Origin: Spirogloea muscicola
Lineage: Eukaryota > Streptophyta > Zygnematophyceae > Spirogloeales > Spirogloeaceae
Length of the DNA: 21,955 bases
Assembly (NCBI GenBank): GCA_009602725.1
Contig: WELB01000012.1
Span: 259,582-281,536 of the forward strand
Reading direction: 5' to 3'
Shown: piece by piece, positions 1-11,289 of the stretch
Numbering within the stretch: the stretch's first letter is position 1
Layout: each line of letters opens with the position of its first letter
Notes under the pieces: model-generated
Database searches by the model: none
What the model was told of the DNA's origin: nothing
The model's input: the letters and a program-made list of their open reading frames with translations, nothing else
Translations under genes and position numbers: made by a program

Positions 1-3000
1 GCCGTCGCCCGGCGGCGCAGGCCGCCGCCCGTCCACGTCCGCCGACGGCGGGAAGCTCCACCGGCTCTCCGCCTCCATCACCGCGCGGGCCGACGGTGGC
101 GGTGACGGCGGCTGCTGGGAGGGCGGGGGGAGGGAGGAGTCCAAAGGCCAGCCGCCGCCGCCGTCGTCGCCGCTCCTCGTGGCGGCTGAGCCCCCTGCCC
201 ACTTGCAGCCGGGCATCTTCAGCCGGGCTGCCAAGCGCAAGCGCGTGGCGCTTGACGAGGAGGAGACCCTTGTGCTCCTTCGCAGGTGATGCGCACCCCC
301 TGTCCGGGAGCTCCGCCGGGCTTGCTGAGATTAGCTCAGGTCGCCGACTCTGCTGCTGGCTGGAGCCGCCTCCAGGTACAATGCGAGCCTGGTCATGGGC
401 CTGCTGCGGGAGGTGGCTCGGAGCGAGACGTCGCGTCTGGACTGGGAGCAGATCTGGCAGCTCGCTGTGCCGGCTCTGGGCAGCAGCGCTGAGTGCCAGG
501 CGCTCTGGCGCCTCCTCGCGTATGCCGGCGCCCTGGAGGACAGCTACGACTCTGGCGCTCTGCCAGAGGTGAGCACCGCCGCCTCCGCGGCTGCAGCTGC
601 TGCAGCCGCTGCGCTCATCATCAGGTACTTTCCTGGCGCACACCTTGGTTTCAGTGTGACTCGAGACATCGTGGTATACGGCAGGAGTCGGATAGCGACC
701 TGGAGGACGAGGCAGCAGGCGCTGACGAGGTCACATCGGCGATGCAAGAGGACGCTGCAGTGTGCATGAAGGTCCGAGTGCCTGCCAAGCCCCAGCGAGC
801 TGAGCGGTGGCCCGCTGTTTTCAGGCGGGCCTTCACCTTCAGTCCGCCAAGCCAGTGCTGAGCAACGCGGCGGCAGCGGCGGCGTGTGCAGGCTGACATG
901 CAGAAGCATGGAGTCAGCCTGGACATTGGGCGGCTGCAGAGTGAGCTCGCGGTGATGCCGGCCATGGTCGCCACTGTTGCTGCGCATGCTGGCGATGCAA
1001 ACTTGGCCACTGTCAGCCACCGCAGCGGGGTGAGGAGCAGCTCCTCTCACGCCCACCAGTAGATTTTGCACGAGGCACAGTGCCATTCCCAATCTTCAGC
1101 ACCGCATGTGCTGGTTTTGCTGCTGGCTGACCGCAGGCTTGTGAATGATTACTGCGGCGTTGGCGGCATCAGGTGGCAGCAGGGCTGTCTGGCCGTACCA
1201 CCACAGCAGAGGCGGCGAAGGCGGCGGCAGCAGTGGCGGCATTGGACACCATGTCCGGTGTGGCAGGCGACAGTCTGGAAGGCTCCCTGGCAGCAGTCCC
1301 ATCATGTGACAGGCCTTTGCTTGGCAGTACTGCCACACCAGCAGTCCGCTCCTCAGGGAGTGGCAGATGGCTGCAACCGATGCCGGAGGTCGGGCTGCTT
1401 GATGTTGCCGCCAAGGTGATGATCACTTCACCACCTGCCGGCACCTCAGCGGCGGCTCGCGAGAGCAATGTCCAGGACAGGGCGACCGCAGAGCAAGCTG
1501 CTGTGGACGGCAGGCCTGCGTCGGCCACTGTGGCTGCAGGGTCGGGCGTGGCTGTGTCACACGCTGCAGCCGCAGGCACACAGGACCGCAGCAAAGGTCG
1601 CCGCCGGCCTGTGTGGACCGTTGAAGAGGATTCGGACCTTGCAGCAGCAATCGAACGACACGGCGAGGGCAAGTGGGGCGATATGCTCAGGGCCGGCCTC
1701 TTTGCCGATCGCCCCCGCACCGCTCAGCAGCTGGCGCAGGTGTGACTCCACGCAGTCAAGCCCACTGTTGCTCATGGACACATCGTGCTGTGCAGGCTAT
1801 GTCAGCGGTGCTCCGTCTCGCACAGCGCTCACGCTACCCCTTGTATTGCTGCAGCGATGGGCCTTCATCCGGAAGCGCGCGGGGCAGGTGGGGAGTCAAG
1901 CAGCCATCACCTCCAGCAGTAGTCGAGGCGTTGGTGCCCCCTCCACGAGCACTACTCCTGGCCGACTACAGTTTTCGGCTCCCACTGCCTTTGGAGGAGG
2001 CAGCAGCGTTAGCGGCGCTGGCGGCACCGGCCGCATCAAAAGCAGCAGTGGCAGCGGCGTTAGCCAGGTAGATTCTGCCGGGGGATATGCGCAGCCGCTG
2101 GCGGGCCAGGTGAACAGTGGTGGGCACCACGCCGCTGCCAATGGAGTGCACCGGACAGCCACGCCGCCTCTGGCAACGGGCTGCGTGCCGGACTCGCAGA
2201 GCACCGACAGCGGCGGCTCAACGACGGGCTCAGGCTCTGTTGGCGGCGGACTTCTGTCAGGGCCGCCGCTGCTGCCGTATACATACTTTGCCAGTTACCA
2301 GTCCCCGCCGCTGCAGCAATTTCTCCCGAGTAGCAGTGGCAAGGCTCGGGTGCGTCCCCTGTTGTAGCCTCCCTCCTCCCACCTTCCTCCTTCCTTCCCT
2401 TCACTGCTTCTTAAGGTACTGCACTTCCGTCAGGTCGTAGCACACCCTGGCAAGTCAGACCAGCAATAGAAGCACTCTTGTTCAGCGCCAGTCTTTTTTT
2501 GCCATGGCCCTTCATCCTGACTTTGATTTCCAATGAAAGGTTGTCTTGACACTAATACTATGTAATTTCTCTGTCCGACAGGGTGCCAGCACAGGTGGCT
2601 CGCCGCTGCGCGGCACTCCATATGGTGGCGTGTCGGTGCAGAAGCAGGGAAGTGCTCGAGGCAAAGGCACACTAGGTGCAGGATCTTTGGTGCAGGTTAG
2701 CAGCAATGGAAGTGGACCAGCTGCCATGGCCTCGGGGGGTCCAGTCGCGCAGGTTGGTGGCGGCGACGGTGGGGGCGGCAGCAGCAGCAGGTCCAGAGCG
2801 CCCGAGGACGACCACGACCCCTCTACACTGGCTGTGGTTGCCCAGGCACGGGCACTGGGCCAGCAGCTGCTGGCGCAGCAGGGCGGTGGTGGGCGGCCCG
2901 GCAGCGGGCCCTCCTCCCGGTCCGGCGATAAACGGCAGATGTTGGTCAGCGCTGGCGGTGGCGTCAAGATGATGACGTCGCAACTCATGAAGCCTGTCCT

Positions 3001-4545
3001 TCCTGATCCCATGGTCCAGGTATTGGTGGCTTGCTGGCCCTCTGTCCCGTATCGTCCCTCACTTGTTCATAATGCTGTTTTAGGTACAGCTTACAGACAG
3101 TCTTTATGGATTGAAGCCAACCAAGTCCTCCTCTTGCATGTTTGATTGTGTGATTCCTATTTTGTGTGTTGAAGATTGACGGTCAAGTCCTTGCCCGATT
3201 CCAGGCTGCAGCCCTGGCTGCCGGAGCCCGGATTGCACCAGCATCAGTGGCGGGCCCGCTGCTCAAAGCCGCGCAGTCGGGTGGCATGCTCCACCTGCTC
3301 GGGAAAGGGGCCCATGCTGGGCCGCAGCTTGGCGCTTACACCGCAGGCGCAGCCGGTGGCCCGCCTGCTAGTGGGCCCAGCTCCTCGAACCACATCCGCG
3401 CGGGCTCCCCGATGCGCGGCGGTCCTGACAGGGGAGGGGCCAATGCGGGCGCGACGACTAGGTTTGGTGCGGGGCCACTGTGCGACGGCATCGGGGGCAC
3501 CGGCCACCCGCCCATCATCCACTACATTAGGACTGGCAACGGCGTGTCCTCGGCGCCGCCGCTGCACATGCCCGCCGCAAAAGCAGAGAAGGCTAGGCAA
3601 AGCAAGTGGTTGAGGAGTAGCGGCGGCAGCGGAGGTGGCGGCAGCTCTGGCACTGCTGCCTTGCCTGCTCAGGCGGCCTCTGCAGGCAACCAAGGGCCCA
3701 CTTCCAGGCCCCAGGAGAGCCTGGGGAGGCGCCCTCCCGAACCACAGGCAGAGGGCGCCGGAGGCGGCGCCAGCAGCAGCAGGTTCAGCAGGGTCAACGG
3801 CGGTGGTGCTGCGGCCAGGGGCCAGTGGCTGCCGGGAGGCAGCGATTTGCCACTGGGAGCTGAGTCGAGAGGGTTGCACGAGCTGCAGCCTCGGGCGGCT
3901 CCCGATGACAGTCTCACACTGGCGCTCCATGGTGCAAAGGAGGCGCCAGACTTGCGGACAACGGGCGTGGTGCTGGCGGATGGGCCTGCGGTGGCTGCAA
4001 GCAGGGCAGACAGCCCGGCTGCTGGATGTCTGGGCTCCTTACCCACAAGTGCTACGCTAAGTGGCGACCGGCCGGCAGCTCATGGCCGCGTGACGATCAG
4101 AGCTCCCTCAGGTGCAGAGGGTGCAGCCAATCCGACGGCTACACGGCTGGCACCAACTGGTCCTGGTGTGCCTGCAGCTGCCAGGCAGGACTTGGGCGAG
4201 GCCGCCCCTTCTGCTTCCGAGGCACCACATGCAGCAACTTCGCTGCAGTATGGCCCTCTGCAGCCCGGTGCAACCCATGGCAATGGCACGCTGATGAGCA
4301 AGTCGCAGGCGAGCCAGCCGGTGCAGCGAGGAGAAGGACACTCTTATGTGGCCAGGAGCACAGCCCACACCATGGAGGTGCTCAAGGCAGTTCCATACCT
4401 CAGCGTCGAGAGCCCAAGCTCACTAAACAACCTGGACGTGCAGAGTCCGCTGGGCCGGCGGCCGCGGTCTATGAGCCCGGGCCCATTAGAGAGCTCCCTG
4501 ATTGCAACGGCGGCAGCTGCACGCGTTGTAACAAATGGGGCATGA
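1..4545 (+). CDS. Plant-type single Myb/SANT DNA-binding protein (5' end outside window)
   Basis: Probable nuclear DNA-binding protein of the plant 'homeodomain-like' single-Myb family. Proposed exons: 1-285 (open from the edge, frame 2), 376-568, 685-771, 892-1029, 1173-1739, 1855-2349, 2582-3019, 3175-4545; all junctions are GT-AG and phases agree. Exons 1-3 encode a conserved N-terminal region (VMGLLREVARSE, then LDWEQIWQLAVPALG, CQALWRLLAYAGALED) ending in an acidic ESDSDLEDE stretch. The Myb repeat spans exons 5-6: W of PVWTVEEDSDL, then RHGEGKWGDML, then TAQQLAQ joined to RWAFIRKRAG across the intron. Exon 8 begins with FQAAALAAGARIAP and LLKAAQ, motifs I recall from the land-plant homologues. 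The rest of about 1190 residues is Gly/Ser/Ala/Pro-rich low complexity, longer than in plants. The family assignment is strong; target sites are unknown. Exon 4's left edge is uncertain because a 69-nt open stretch at 825-893 abuts it one base out of frame. Confidence 0.82.
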
Positions 4546-5180
4546 CCCTCTGCTAGTATAGATCTTTCCCTCTTCAGCTCAGAAGCTAGAGCTCCAAATT
4601 GATAGCACTACTTTCCTTGTTTGATGGAGGATCACGTCATAAGGAAGCTTGCTGTTGCACTACCAAGTACAATTCTATCAAGGGTAGTGCAATGCTTGAT
4701 GCTGTATATGTGATGGCCTTCTTGTGGCGAAGTACCCGGCTAGGACTGCCCTTTCACAAACTGTGGGCTTGGGATGGGTCTGAATAGGTATTACAGCGCA
4801 TCATGCGCCAATGGGCTTAGGAGAGACTTGCAGAGACTACTTCCATAAAGGGTGCAGGTCATTGAACCGACATGAATGTGTTTAGACCATGAATAAAACA
4901 TGCAACACCCCTGCCTAATCAAGCCGCAACGTAGTTATTGATAGATGTCAAGTTGCAGAAAGCTCGTCGTCAGCTCAAATGAACGACCAAGCCTTACACC
5001 CAAAAAAGTAAAAGAGCAAAGATTTGCCAGCATATTGCTGCTGGGATGCTACTGCCCAAGCTTGTCATGGTAGAATCTTAAAGTACTGAACACTCTGGCA
5101 GCATGGGCAGCCATTCCATTTACTAGCTCACCCCATCATGACAGGCAGAATGCAAGGCTATCACAAGGAATGATTGTCGC
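4546..5180. other. Convergent intergenic region, Myb gene / cyclophilin
   Basis: This holds the two 3' UTRs of convergent genes. No further coding exon is supported. A plus-strand AATAAA is at 4892-4897, and a minus-strand TGTAA (TTACA on plus) lies at 4994-4998. TGTAA also occurs inside the last codons of the Myb gene near 4527, too early to be its signal. Confidence 0.6.
4994..4998 (-). terminator. Putative polyadenylation signal TGTAA of cyclophilin
   Basis: TGTAA on the minus strand lies about 185 nt past the cyclophilin stop codon. TGTAA is the usual poly(A) signal in chlorophyte algae. The assignment rests on position and motif only. Confidence 0.4.
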
Positions 5181-6802
5181 TCACAGCTGCCCGCAATCAG
5201 CAATCTTCACCGGCTCCTTGGTGGCACCCTGCAAGCGATTTACCCAGCAAGCCCATCAGATGTACATCCTGCTCATGAGTGTTCTCCTGCTTATTTAATA
5301 TCACCAGCAGATTGTCAAGAGAAAGTATTTGCTACAGGCATCAGCCAACACAGCAGCTACGTAACCACCAAGGTGCAAGGCCACACCTCTCACTTTTCTA
5401 CCAAGAGAGTGCAACAAAGTAGCTTACACTGCTGGAACCAACTTTCTCAATGGCCTTCACCACGTCCATGCCGTCAATAACCTTGCCGAATACGACGTGC
5501 TTTCCATCCAGCCATGCTGTCTTTACAGTGCACAAAAAGAACTGCAGCACAGGCAAGACCTGAGTAAGTCAACCGCACGTAGCAGAGGTCATCCAAACAC
5601 CAAACAATGCAGTGCTCAAAAAGGGAAACCTGCTAAAGTGAGCTAGATTACCTGAGAACCGTTGGTATTGGGCCCAGCATTGGCCATGGAAAGGACTCCA
5701 GGGCCATCGTGCTTGTGCTTGAAGTTCTCATCAGCAAACTTCTCCCCATAGATGGACTCGCCACCAGTACCATTACCCCTGGTAAAATCACCTCCCTGGA
5801 AAATCAAGCAGAAACTCTCTAAGCTCTCAAAGTGGGAGATGACATGGGGGTAAGCACAGTACTGCAGCAAGCCCCGCCATGCATGCTGCCACTGAGGCTG
5901 GAGCTAATATTGGGACAACTGCAGCCTAGTGCACAAAAGCTGCGTCAAAAATACGTAGCTGAAACTCAGAGGCACCCCATATCTCCACCCCAATGCACAG
6001 GAAACAACACATGCCCCTTCCAAGGAGGTAATAACGGCTGTGTGGCTACATGCTATTTGACGTGCAATCTGACAGAAGCTTCTTATGCAATCATCTGCAT
6101 GAGCTCCTCGCCATTAATGAGAGGCTGCGGTCTCGGAAGTAGGGAGGGCCTCCATCCTGTGTGCTTCACCTGGCACATGAAGTCGGGGATGACGCGGTGG
6201 AAGCTGGAGCCCTTGAAGTGGAGGGGCTTTCCGGACCTGCTGGTCCCCTTCTCGCCTGCACTAGAACAAGACGATTGAAAACCCATAAAGCGCAGAGCTC
6301 AAGCTGGAGGGCTCAAGCTGGAGGACTGTTCTTCAACTTGTATCGAAACACGAGGCCACATCCTGAGGCCACATCCTGATGCCACCCATGCTCTGACCCC
6401 GGCTTCCCGTTTGGCCGTGCAGCGACACCAGCTCATACCGCCAAACAGTTGGTAACAGTATGGCACCAAAGCCAGACGACATCCTCAAAGTGGGGTGAAC
6501 CCGGGGGGAGGGAAAGGGTGCGCTGACCAGTGCAGAGGGCGCGGAAGTTCTCGGCGGTCCTGGGCACGGTGTCGGCGTAGAGCTGCAGCGCGGCACCATC
6601 GGGGCGCAGAGGCGGAGACGGGACCGAGTTAGCGGAAGAAACGGTAAGCATTGATGGTCGATAAGAGCTGGCAGCTGGCCGCCCGAAGCAGCGGCGGCGG
6701 TGGCGGCGGCGGCGGCGAGGGCGGCGGGCGCACCTCCATGGTGATACGGCCGGCGGGCCGGCCGCCGATGGTCATGTCGAAGAAGACGCGCGGTTTGGCC
6801 AT
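5181..6802 (-). CDS. CYP: Cyclophilin-type peptidyl-prolyl cis-trans isomerase, cytosolic class
   Basis: Catalyses cis-trans isomerisation of Xaa-Pro bonds in protein folding; it is the cyclosporin-binding family. Six exons on the minus strand: 6802-6734, 6582-6528, 6255-6170, 5795-5652, 5541-5428, 5228-5181, all GT-AG and phase-consistent, 516 nt giving 171 aa, the standard length for single-domain cyclophilin A-like proteins. It starts [20 protein letters not shown] and has no signal or transit peptide, so it is probably cytosolic/nuclear. Active-site motifs are intact: [13 protein letters not shown] with the catalytic Arg (and a Phe-Met pair), [26 protein letters not shown], the Trp and His of [14 protein letters not shown], and the terminal IADCGQL. 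The GKPL insertion after CTGEKG is the form seen in plant cytosolic cyclophilins. It is divergent from AP1M with a 529-bp shared upstream region. Confidence 0.97.
6297..6324. repeat. 14-bp perfect tandem duplication in cyclophilin intron 2
   Basis: GCTCAAGCTGGAGG occurs twice head to tail at 6297-6310 and 6311-6324, in the 272-nt second intron of the cyclophilin gene. It looks like a simple slippage duplication; no function is indicated. Confidence 0.85.
6352..6377. repeat. 13-bp perfect tandem duplication in cyclophilin intron 2
   Basis: GAGGCCACATCCT occurs twice head to tail at 6352-6364 and 6365-6377, in the same intron as the 14-bp duplication about 30 bp to its left. Confidence 0.85.
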
Positions 6803-7046
6803 GGCGGCGGCCGCGGCGGCAGCGGCGGCGGCGGCGGCGGCGGCGNGTCCTGGCGGAACCCAACCGGGACATAATCCCCCTCGCAGCGCCTCGTTACATA
6901 GTCATTCATTATCTGAACGATAATGTACACCCTCTATATGCTCCTGGCTGGCCTTTGAAGCCCCTCACTTGAGCATTGGCAGCCGCATTCTTCGTTGGTA
7001 GCGCCCCCCCGCGCCTGCCGCTCATCGCCGCCGCCGACGCCGCCGC

Positions 7047-7078
<32 letters not shown>

Positions 7079-7331
7079 TCCGCCCTGCGGCTCCTGGCCA
7101 TGAGCCGGAGCGGCTTCGTCGGCGGCCGAGGGAGCTGCGGCAGCGGCGGCGGGGGGTTCGGCTGACCAGGCCAGCGAGGCGCTTCGTGCGGGGGATCCGA
7201 TCTCCACTCCTGTGTCACGTCCTGTGGCCCCGCCGCTGGCCCGGAGCCAGAGACGGATAGGCAGGGCGTTGCTCCTTTTGCCGTTGTCCCGCCAGGCCGC
7301 GACGGCCTGAGCAGGCCCCTCCCACGCCACC
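6803..7331. promoter_or_regulatory. Divergent upstream region, cyclophilin / AP1M
   Basis: A 529-bp spacer between two divergent start codons, so both promoters and 5' UTRs must lie here. Both ends are extremely GC-rich with (CCG)n/(GCC)n runs directly upstream of each ATG. The middle (about 6890-6960) is AT-richer and is the likeliest core promoter zone. A single unresolved base (N) is at 6846, 44 bp upstream of the cyclophilin ATG inside a (CGG)n run. I could not pick out a convincing TATA box for either gene. Confidence 0.6.
7023..7080. repeat. GCC/GAC trinucleotide microsatellite in AP1M leader
   Basis: An imperfect GCC repeat interrupted by GAC units, lying about 250-310 bp upstream of the AP1M start codon. 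It belongs to the GC-rich leader or promoter region and produces spurious Ala-, Arg- or Gly-rich open frames on both strands. Confidence 0.85.
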
Positions 7332-10179
7332 ATGGCGGGCGCCGCTTCGGCGCTCTACCTGCTCGACATGAAGGGCCGCGTGCTGATCTGGAAGGACTAC
7401 CGCGGGGACGTGCCGGCCAGCATGGCCGAGCGCTTCTTCGGCAAGCTGATGGAGGGCGAGGTGAGTGGCCCTGCTTCCGCCAGCGGCACCGCGTCGCAGA
7501 TTAGGGTTCCTAAGCCACTGCATGCGCGGCGGTCACGGCTGTAGTTCCTGCTGTTGACTGCAGGTCAAGCGTCTCAGGTCCGGTGGCCGAAACTGCCACG
7601 ATAGCAGCTAGCGAGGCGGAGCTCGCGCTCAGGTCATTGAACACTGGTGGCATGCATTCAGTACATTGCCTCAACTCAAGCTGCTTCTGCTTGGGCAGGG
7701 GGATCCGACCTCCCACAATCCCATCATCTACGACGACGGCGTCACGTACCTCTTTACACAGCACAACAATGTCTACCTTATGATCGCCTCAAGGCAAAAC
7801 TGCAATGCGGCCAGCCTACTCCTCTTCCTCCACCGTGTTGTTGATGTGAGTTTGATCGGGGGTCCCACAGACCTGAATTTTATCAGACAGCTTGAGAATC
7901 TGCTGCAGCTTTGACATTGGTTGGTTATGAGATGAGCGTGATCTGGTCCTGGCAGGTTCTCAAGCATTACTTCGAGGAATTGGAGGAGGAGTCATTACGG
8001 GACAATTTTGTTGTAGTGGTGAGGTACCATGAATCATTGGTCTCCTCTTGAGCCTCTCTTCTTTATGTGCTGCAAACTTGCAGCTCATAGCAGAGACTCA
8101 CAAGGGCTCTGTGTATGTACTGCTCTTCACAGTACGAGCTGCTTGATGAGATGATGGACTATGGATATCCCCAGTACACGGAAGCTAAGATTCTCAGCGA
8201 GTTCATAAAGACAGACGCTTATCGCATGGAGGTCACTCAACGGCCACCCATGGCTGTCACAAATGCAGTGTCGTGGCGTAGCGAAGGTATACGCTACAAG
8301 AAGAACGAGGTGAAGTTCCGCCCCCTTATCACCAGTGCATGCAATGTCCTTGCTGCACTGCGTGTGCCTTCTGAATGAATGTCATGGTTTGCACGTCAAT
8401 TTACAATACTTGGCAAACCCAATGAAATGCAGGTCTTCCTGGATGTGGTTGAGAGCGTGAACATCCTCGTCAATAGCAACGGTCAAGTTGTCCGCTCAGA
8501 GGTCGTTGGTGCATTGAAGATGCGGACATACTTGAGGTTCGACTCCACGCAGTTTGTCAAGGAGGTCATGTGGTCCTCTACTTTGCATATAACGGTCTGA
8601 TAGTGAGAAGGATTTGCAAGCAGCTGTTACTATTCACCCACATGACGTCTTGTTCTTGTGCTTCTCTGCAGTGGAATGCCCGAGTGCAAGCTTGGGTTGA
8701 ATGACAGAGTACTCCTTGAAGCTCAGGGTCGTGCAACAAAAGGCAAGGCCATTGATCTGGACGACATCAAATTTCACCAGTGAGCACTGATTCCACCTGT
8801 TAGGCTCAAAGATCAGTGTAGGTCAATTATGTCAACTGAGGGGCTGTCATAGTGTCTAGCTCTGCACTGCATTACATGAGCTCCAGTTGATGATATGCTC
8901 TCTAAGAGAAGCAACAGTAGGGCTGCGCAAGGGGTTGACAAGATATTGCTTGCCTCGCAGATGCGTTAGACTGGCGCGCTTTGAGAATGACAGGACAATC
9001 TCCTTCATTCCGCCAGATGGCGCTTTTGATCTCATGACCTACCGATTGAGCACACAGGTATGCACATGAATGTTATCTCGCTGCAGATTTATTCTTGTTT
9101 TTTTCGGTACGTGAAGCCTGGATGTGACTGTACATATAAAAGCTGAGCCAGAGTTAGCACTATTGCCAAACTTACAACAGTGCACAGTCAAAGAGTGCAT
9201 TGCATTTGAAGTGAGGACATTGATTGATTAGCCCTGATTGAGAGAAGTGGTTCACTCAGTAGGTCCTTTTGCTTGAGTTCCTGGGTGTAGGTGAAGCCCC
9301 TGGTGTGGGTAGAGGCTCAAGTGGAGAGACACAGTCGAACTCGAGTGGAGTACATGGTGAAGGCTAGGAGTCAATTCAAGGAGCGTAGCACAGCCACAAA
9401 TGTGGAGATTGAGCTGCCTGTGCCCATGGATGCCACCACTCCAGGCGTTAGGACTTCCATGGGGTCTGCAATATATGCTCCTGAGCGCGAGGCCATGCTT
9501 TGGAAGATAAAGTCCTTCCCCGGCGGCAAGGTATGTCTGCCGAGCTTCGAAACAAATTGTTGCTGGAAATGGCATCACCTTACAGTGCTCCTTGAGGCCG
9601 ACCGTCTAACTGACAGTGACACTCTTCGTGGCCACTTGCTGCTTGAATTCACAGTAATGCAATCCAGTAGGCCCTTCTGGAGACGTCAACTTCGAAGTTG
9701 CTGGTAGCTGAAGGACAAGGACTGCACTTGCTCTTCATGACAATGACACCTAGACTGGGGCGTATGCAGGAGTATATGTTACGGGCAAAGTTCAGTTTGC
9801 CCAGTGTTGAAGCTGAGGACGAGATTGTGGAGAAGAAGCCGCCAATCCGGGTGAAATTTGAGATTCCATACTTCACGGTATCTGGAATACAGGTAGAATG
9901 AGCTACACGAAATATAGCATAGGATTTCTGACAAATTAGGCACAACCGCCTATCTTCAAGTCGACGTCCTGCATGCTGATCTGATATCTCTGCTACCGAG
10001 GGACTTTCTGGCTAGCTACTCTTAAGAAAAGCTCGTTGTGATTCTCAGTAATGCTGAAGGCCCGGCCATTGCTACTGCAGGTTAGGTACTTGAAGATCAT
10101 CGAGAAGACAGGATATCAAGCTCTACCCTGGGTCAGGTACATTACTATGGCTGGCGAGTATGAGCTACGGATGATATGA
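7332..10179 (+). CDS. AP1M: AP-1 clathrin adaptor complex, medium (mu) subunit
   Basis: Mu subunit of the trans-Golgi/endosome AP-1 adaptor, which binds tyrosine-based (YxxPhi) sorting signals on cargo and links membrane to clathrin. Ten exons: 7332-7460, 7699-7845, 7956-8018, 8133-8309, 8433-8536, 8672-8779, 8961-9057, 9291-9530, 9770-9892, 10081-10179. All are GT-AG and in phase, totalling 1287 nt or 428 aa, the same length as the Arabidopsis protein. The N-terminal longin-like domain starts MAGAASALYLLDMKGRVLIW and includes CNAASLLLFLHRVVD and YFEELEEESLRDNFVVVYEL. The linker has TQRPPMAVTNAVSWR. The C-terminal mu-homology domain has VFLDVVESVNILVNSNGQ, MPECKLGLNDR, RFENDRTISFIPPDGAFDLM, the cargo-pocket strand GIQVRYLKIIEKTGYQA and PWVRYIT, ending MAGEYELRMI. 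The MAGEYELR ending fits AP-1 rather than AP-2. The ATG sits in a good CCACCATGG context. The gene looks complete and functional. Confidence 0.98.
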
Positions 10180-11289
10180 AAGATCCAGCTGTTACTCGTA
10201 CTCTAGATGCACCTGTTCATTCAAGAAGTCATCGTGTCCCCTCCCTCTTCGAGCTGCGCTGTTGTTCTTCCTCGTCGGTTTCCAGCATCCTTTGGACCCG
10301 TCACTGAAGTCACTGGAGTCGATGCTGTGAAGGCTTGCCACAGTTACTTCAGGATGTCCTGTCCTGGACCAGGCAGAAGCGGTCACTCACATGTATGATT
10401 TAAGCCACAAGGTCGTTTCTCTGCATGCTGAAAACTTAGGTTGTGCTTGGGAGTTCTGAGGCTCTGTGGCTATCTCATGAGTGGAGCAGTAGAGCTGGTA
10501 CAGGCGTGTTTGTCACGCCCTCTGCGCTAAAAGTCCTCCTTTGTGCTGTATCCACGAGCGTTTGTAGCCAAGCTGCGTCCCAGGGGTCACGTCAATGACA
10601 GCATGCGAGGCGGAGGTGAGCAGTTGCACGAGGCGGGTCGGTCTGGGGGCGTCAGAGTCGGAGTTACATAGCACTGGGCGGGTATTCACAACGGGCAAAC
10701 CATGTTTGCTGCCATGGAGCTGGCAGCGCCTCACAGCCACTGCACCGTGGCAGGCGGCGAGACGTCGCCTTCTAGTATCGGCAGCTGGTCGCCCAGAAGA
10801 AGATGAATGCTGCTGCTGATATGTAAAGAGCGGCTGCAGAGAGAAGGCGCGCGGTGCGCATGACGTTGAAAGTGAGGCCAACGCTAGCAATTCTAGCAAT
10901 TCTAGCGGCTGCAGAAGCCATCCAGGTGCATACATGAGGGTGGGGAAGACCGGTCAAGGACTCCGAGAACTTGGGTAGGCTCAGGGCTTCTTCCCAGCGC
11001 CCTGATCCAGCGATAGGCATGCTCGCCGCACCAGCGGGAGGCACCAGGCGGCACTAGTGGATCCAGCATGTGGCGGATAGAGGGCGGGTGCCGCCGTGCC
11101 GAAAATACGCAGGACCGCGGATGCGTAGCACCGGGTGAGAGAGCTCGCAGCCAGCTAGTAGCTGGCCCTCGCTCGCGGCCTGCGCGGCCGCCAGTCGCAG
11201 CGCATTCTGCGGCGCCATTCGCGGCGCCACTCGCTGCGCCATCCGCGGCGGGCGCCCCGGCGGCGGCAGGGCAGGGGCCAGCCCGCACC
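10180..11289. other. AP1M 3' region and CRL upstream region
   Basis: About 1.1 kb between two tandem genes. The left part should hold the AP1M 3' UTR; a plus-strand TGTAA at 10822-10826 is distant from the stop (about 640 nt). The right part, from about 11050, becomes very GC-rich and is the likely CRL promoter and 5' leader. It carries one copy of the dispersed element (10839-10880), followed by a short CTAGCAATT duplication. Open frames in 10207-10398 and 10595-10819 show no recognisable protein motif, and I do not support them as genes. Confidence 0.55.
10839..10880 (+). repeat. Dispersed 40-bp element, copy 1
   Basis: Contains GAAGGCGCGCGGTGCGCATG followed by a GTTGAAAGTGAGGCCA tail. The same core is present on the opposite strand at 14162-14203, with diverged copies at 21293-21331 and 20895-20926. 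A TGTAAAG lies 13 bp upstream. Its nature is unknown; it could be a remnant of a mobile element or a structured 3'-UTR motif, since GCGCGCGGTGCGC is partly self-complementary. Confidence 0.65.

Noticed and set aside
544-1092. 182-codon open frame on the minus strand opposite the Myb gene
   Set aside because: It lies antisense to well-supported exons, contains Ala/Arg runs from GC-rich sequence, and has no recognisable motif.
7020-7218. Ala/Arg/Gly-rich frames over the GCC microsatellite
   Set aside because: They are translations of a trinucleotide repeat in the AP1M leader on both strands, not genes.
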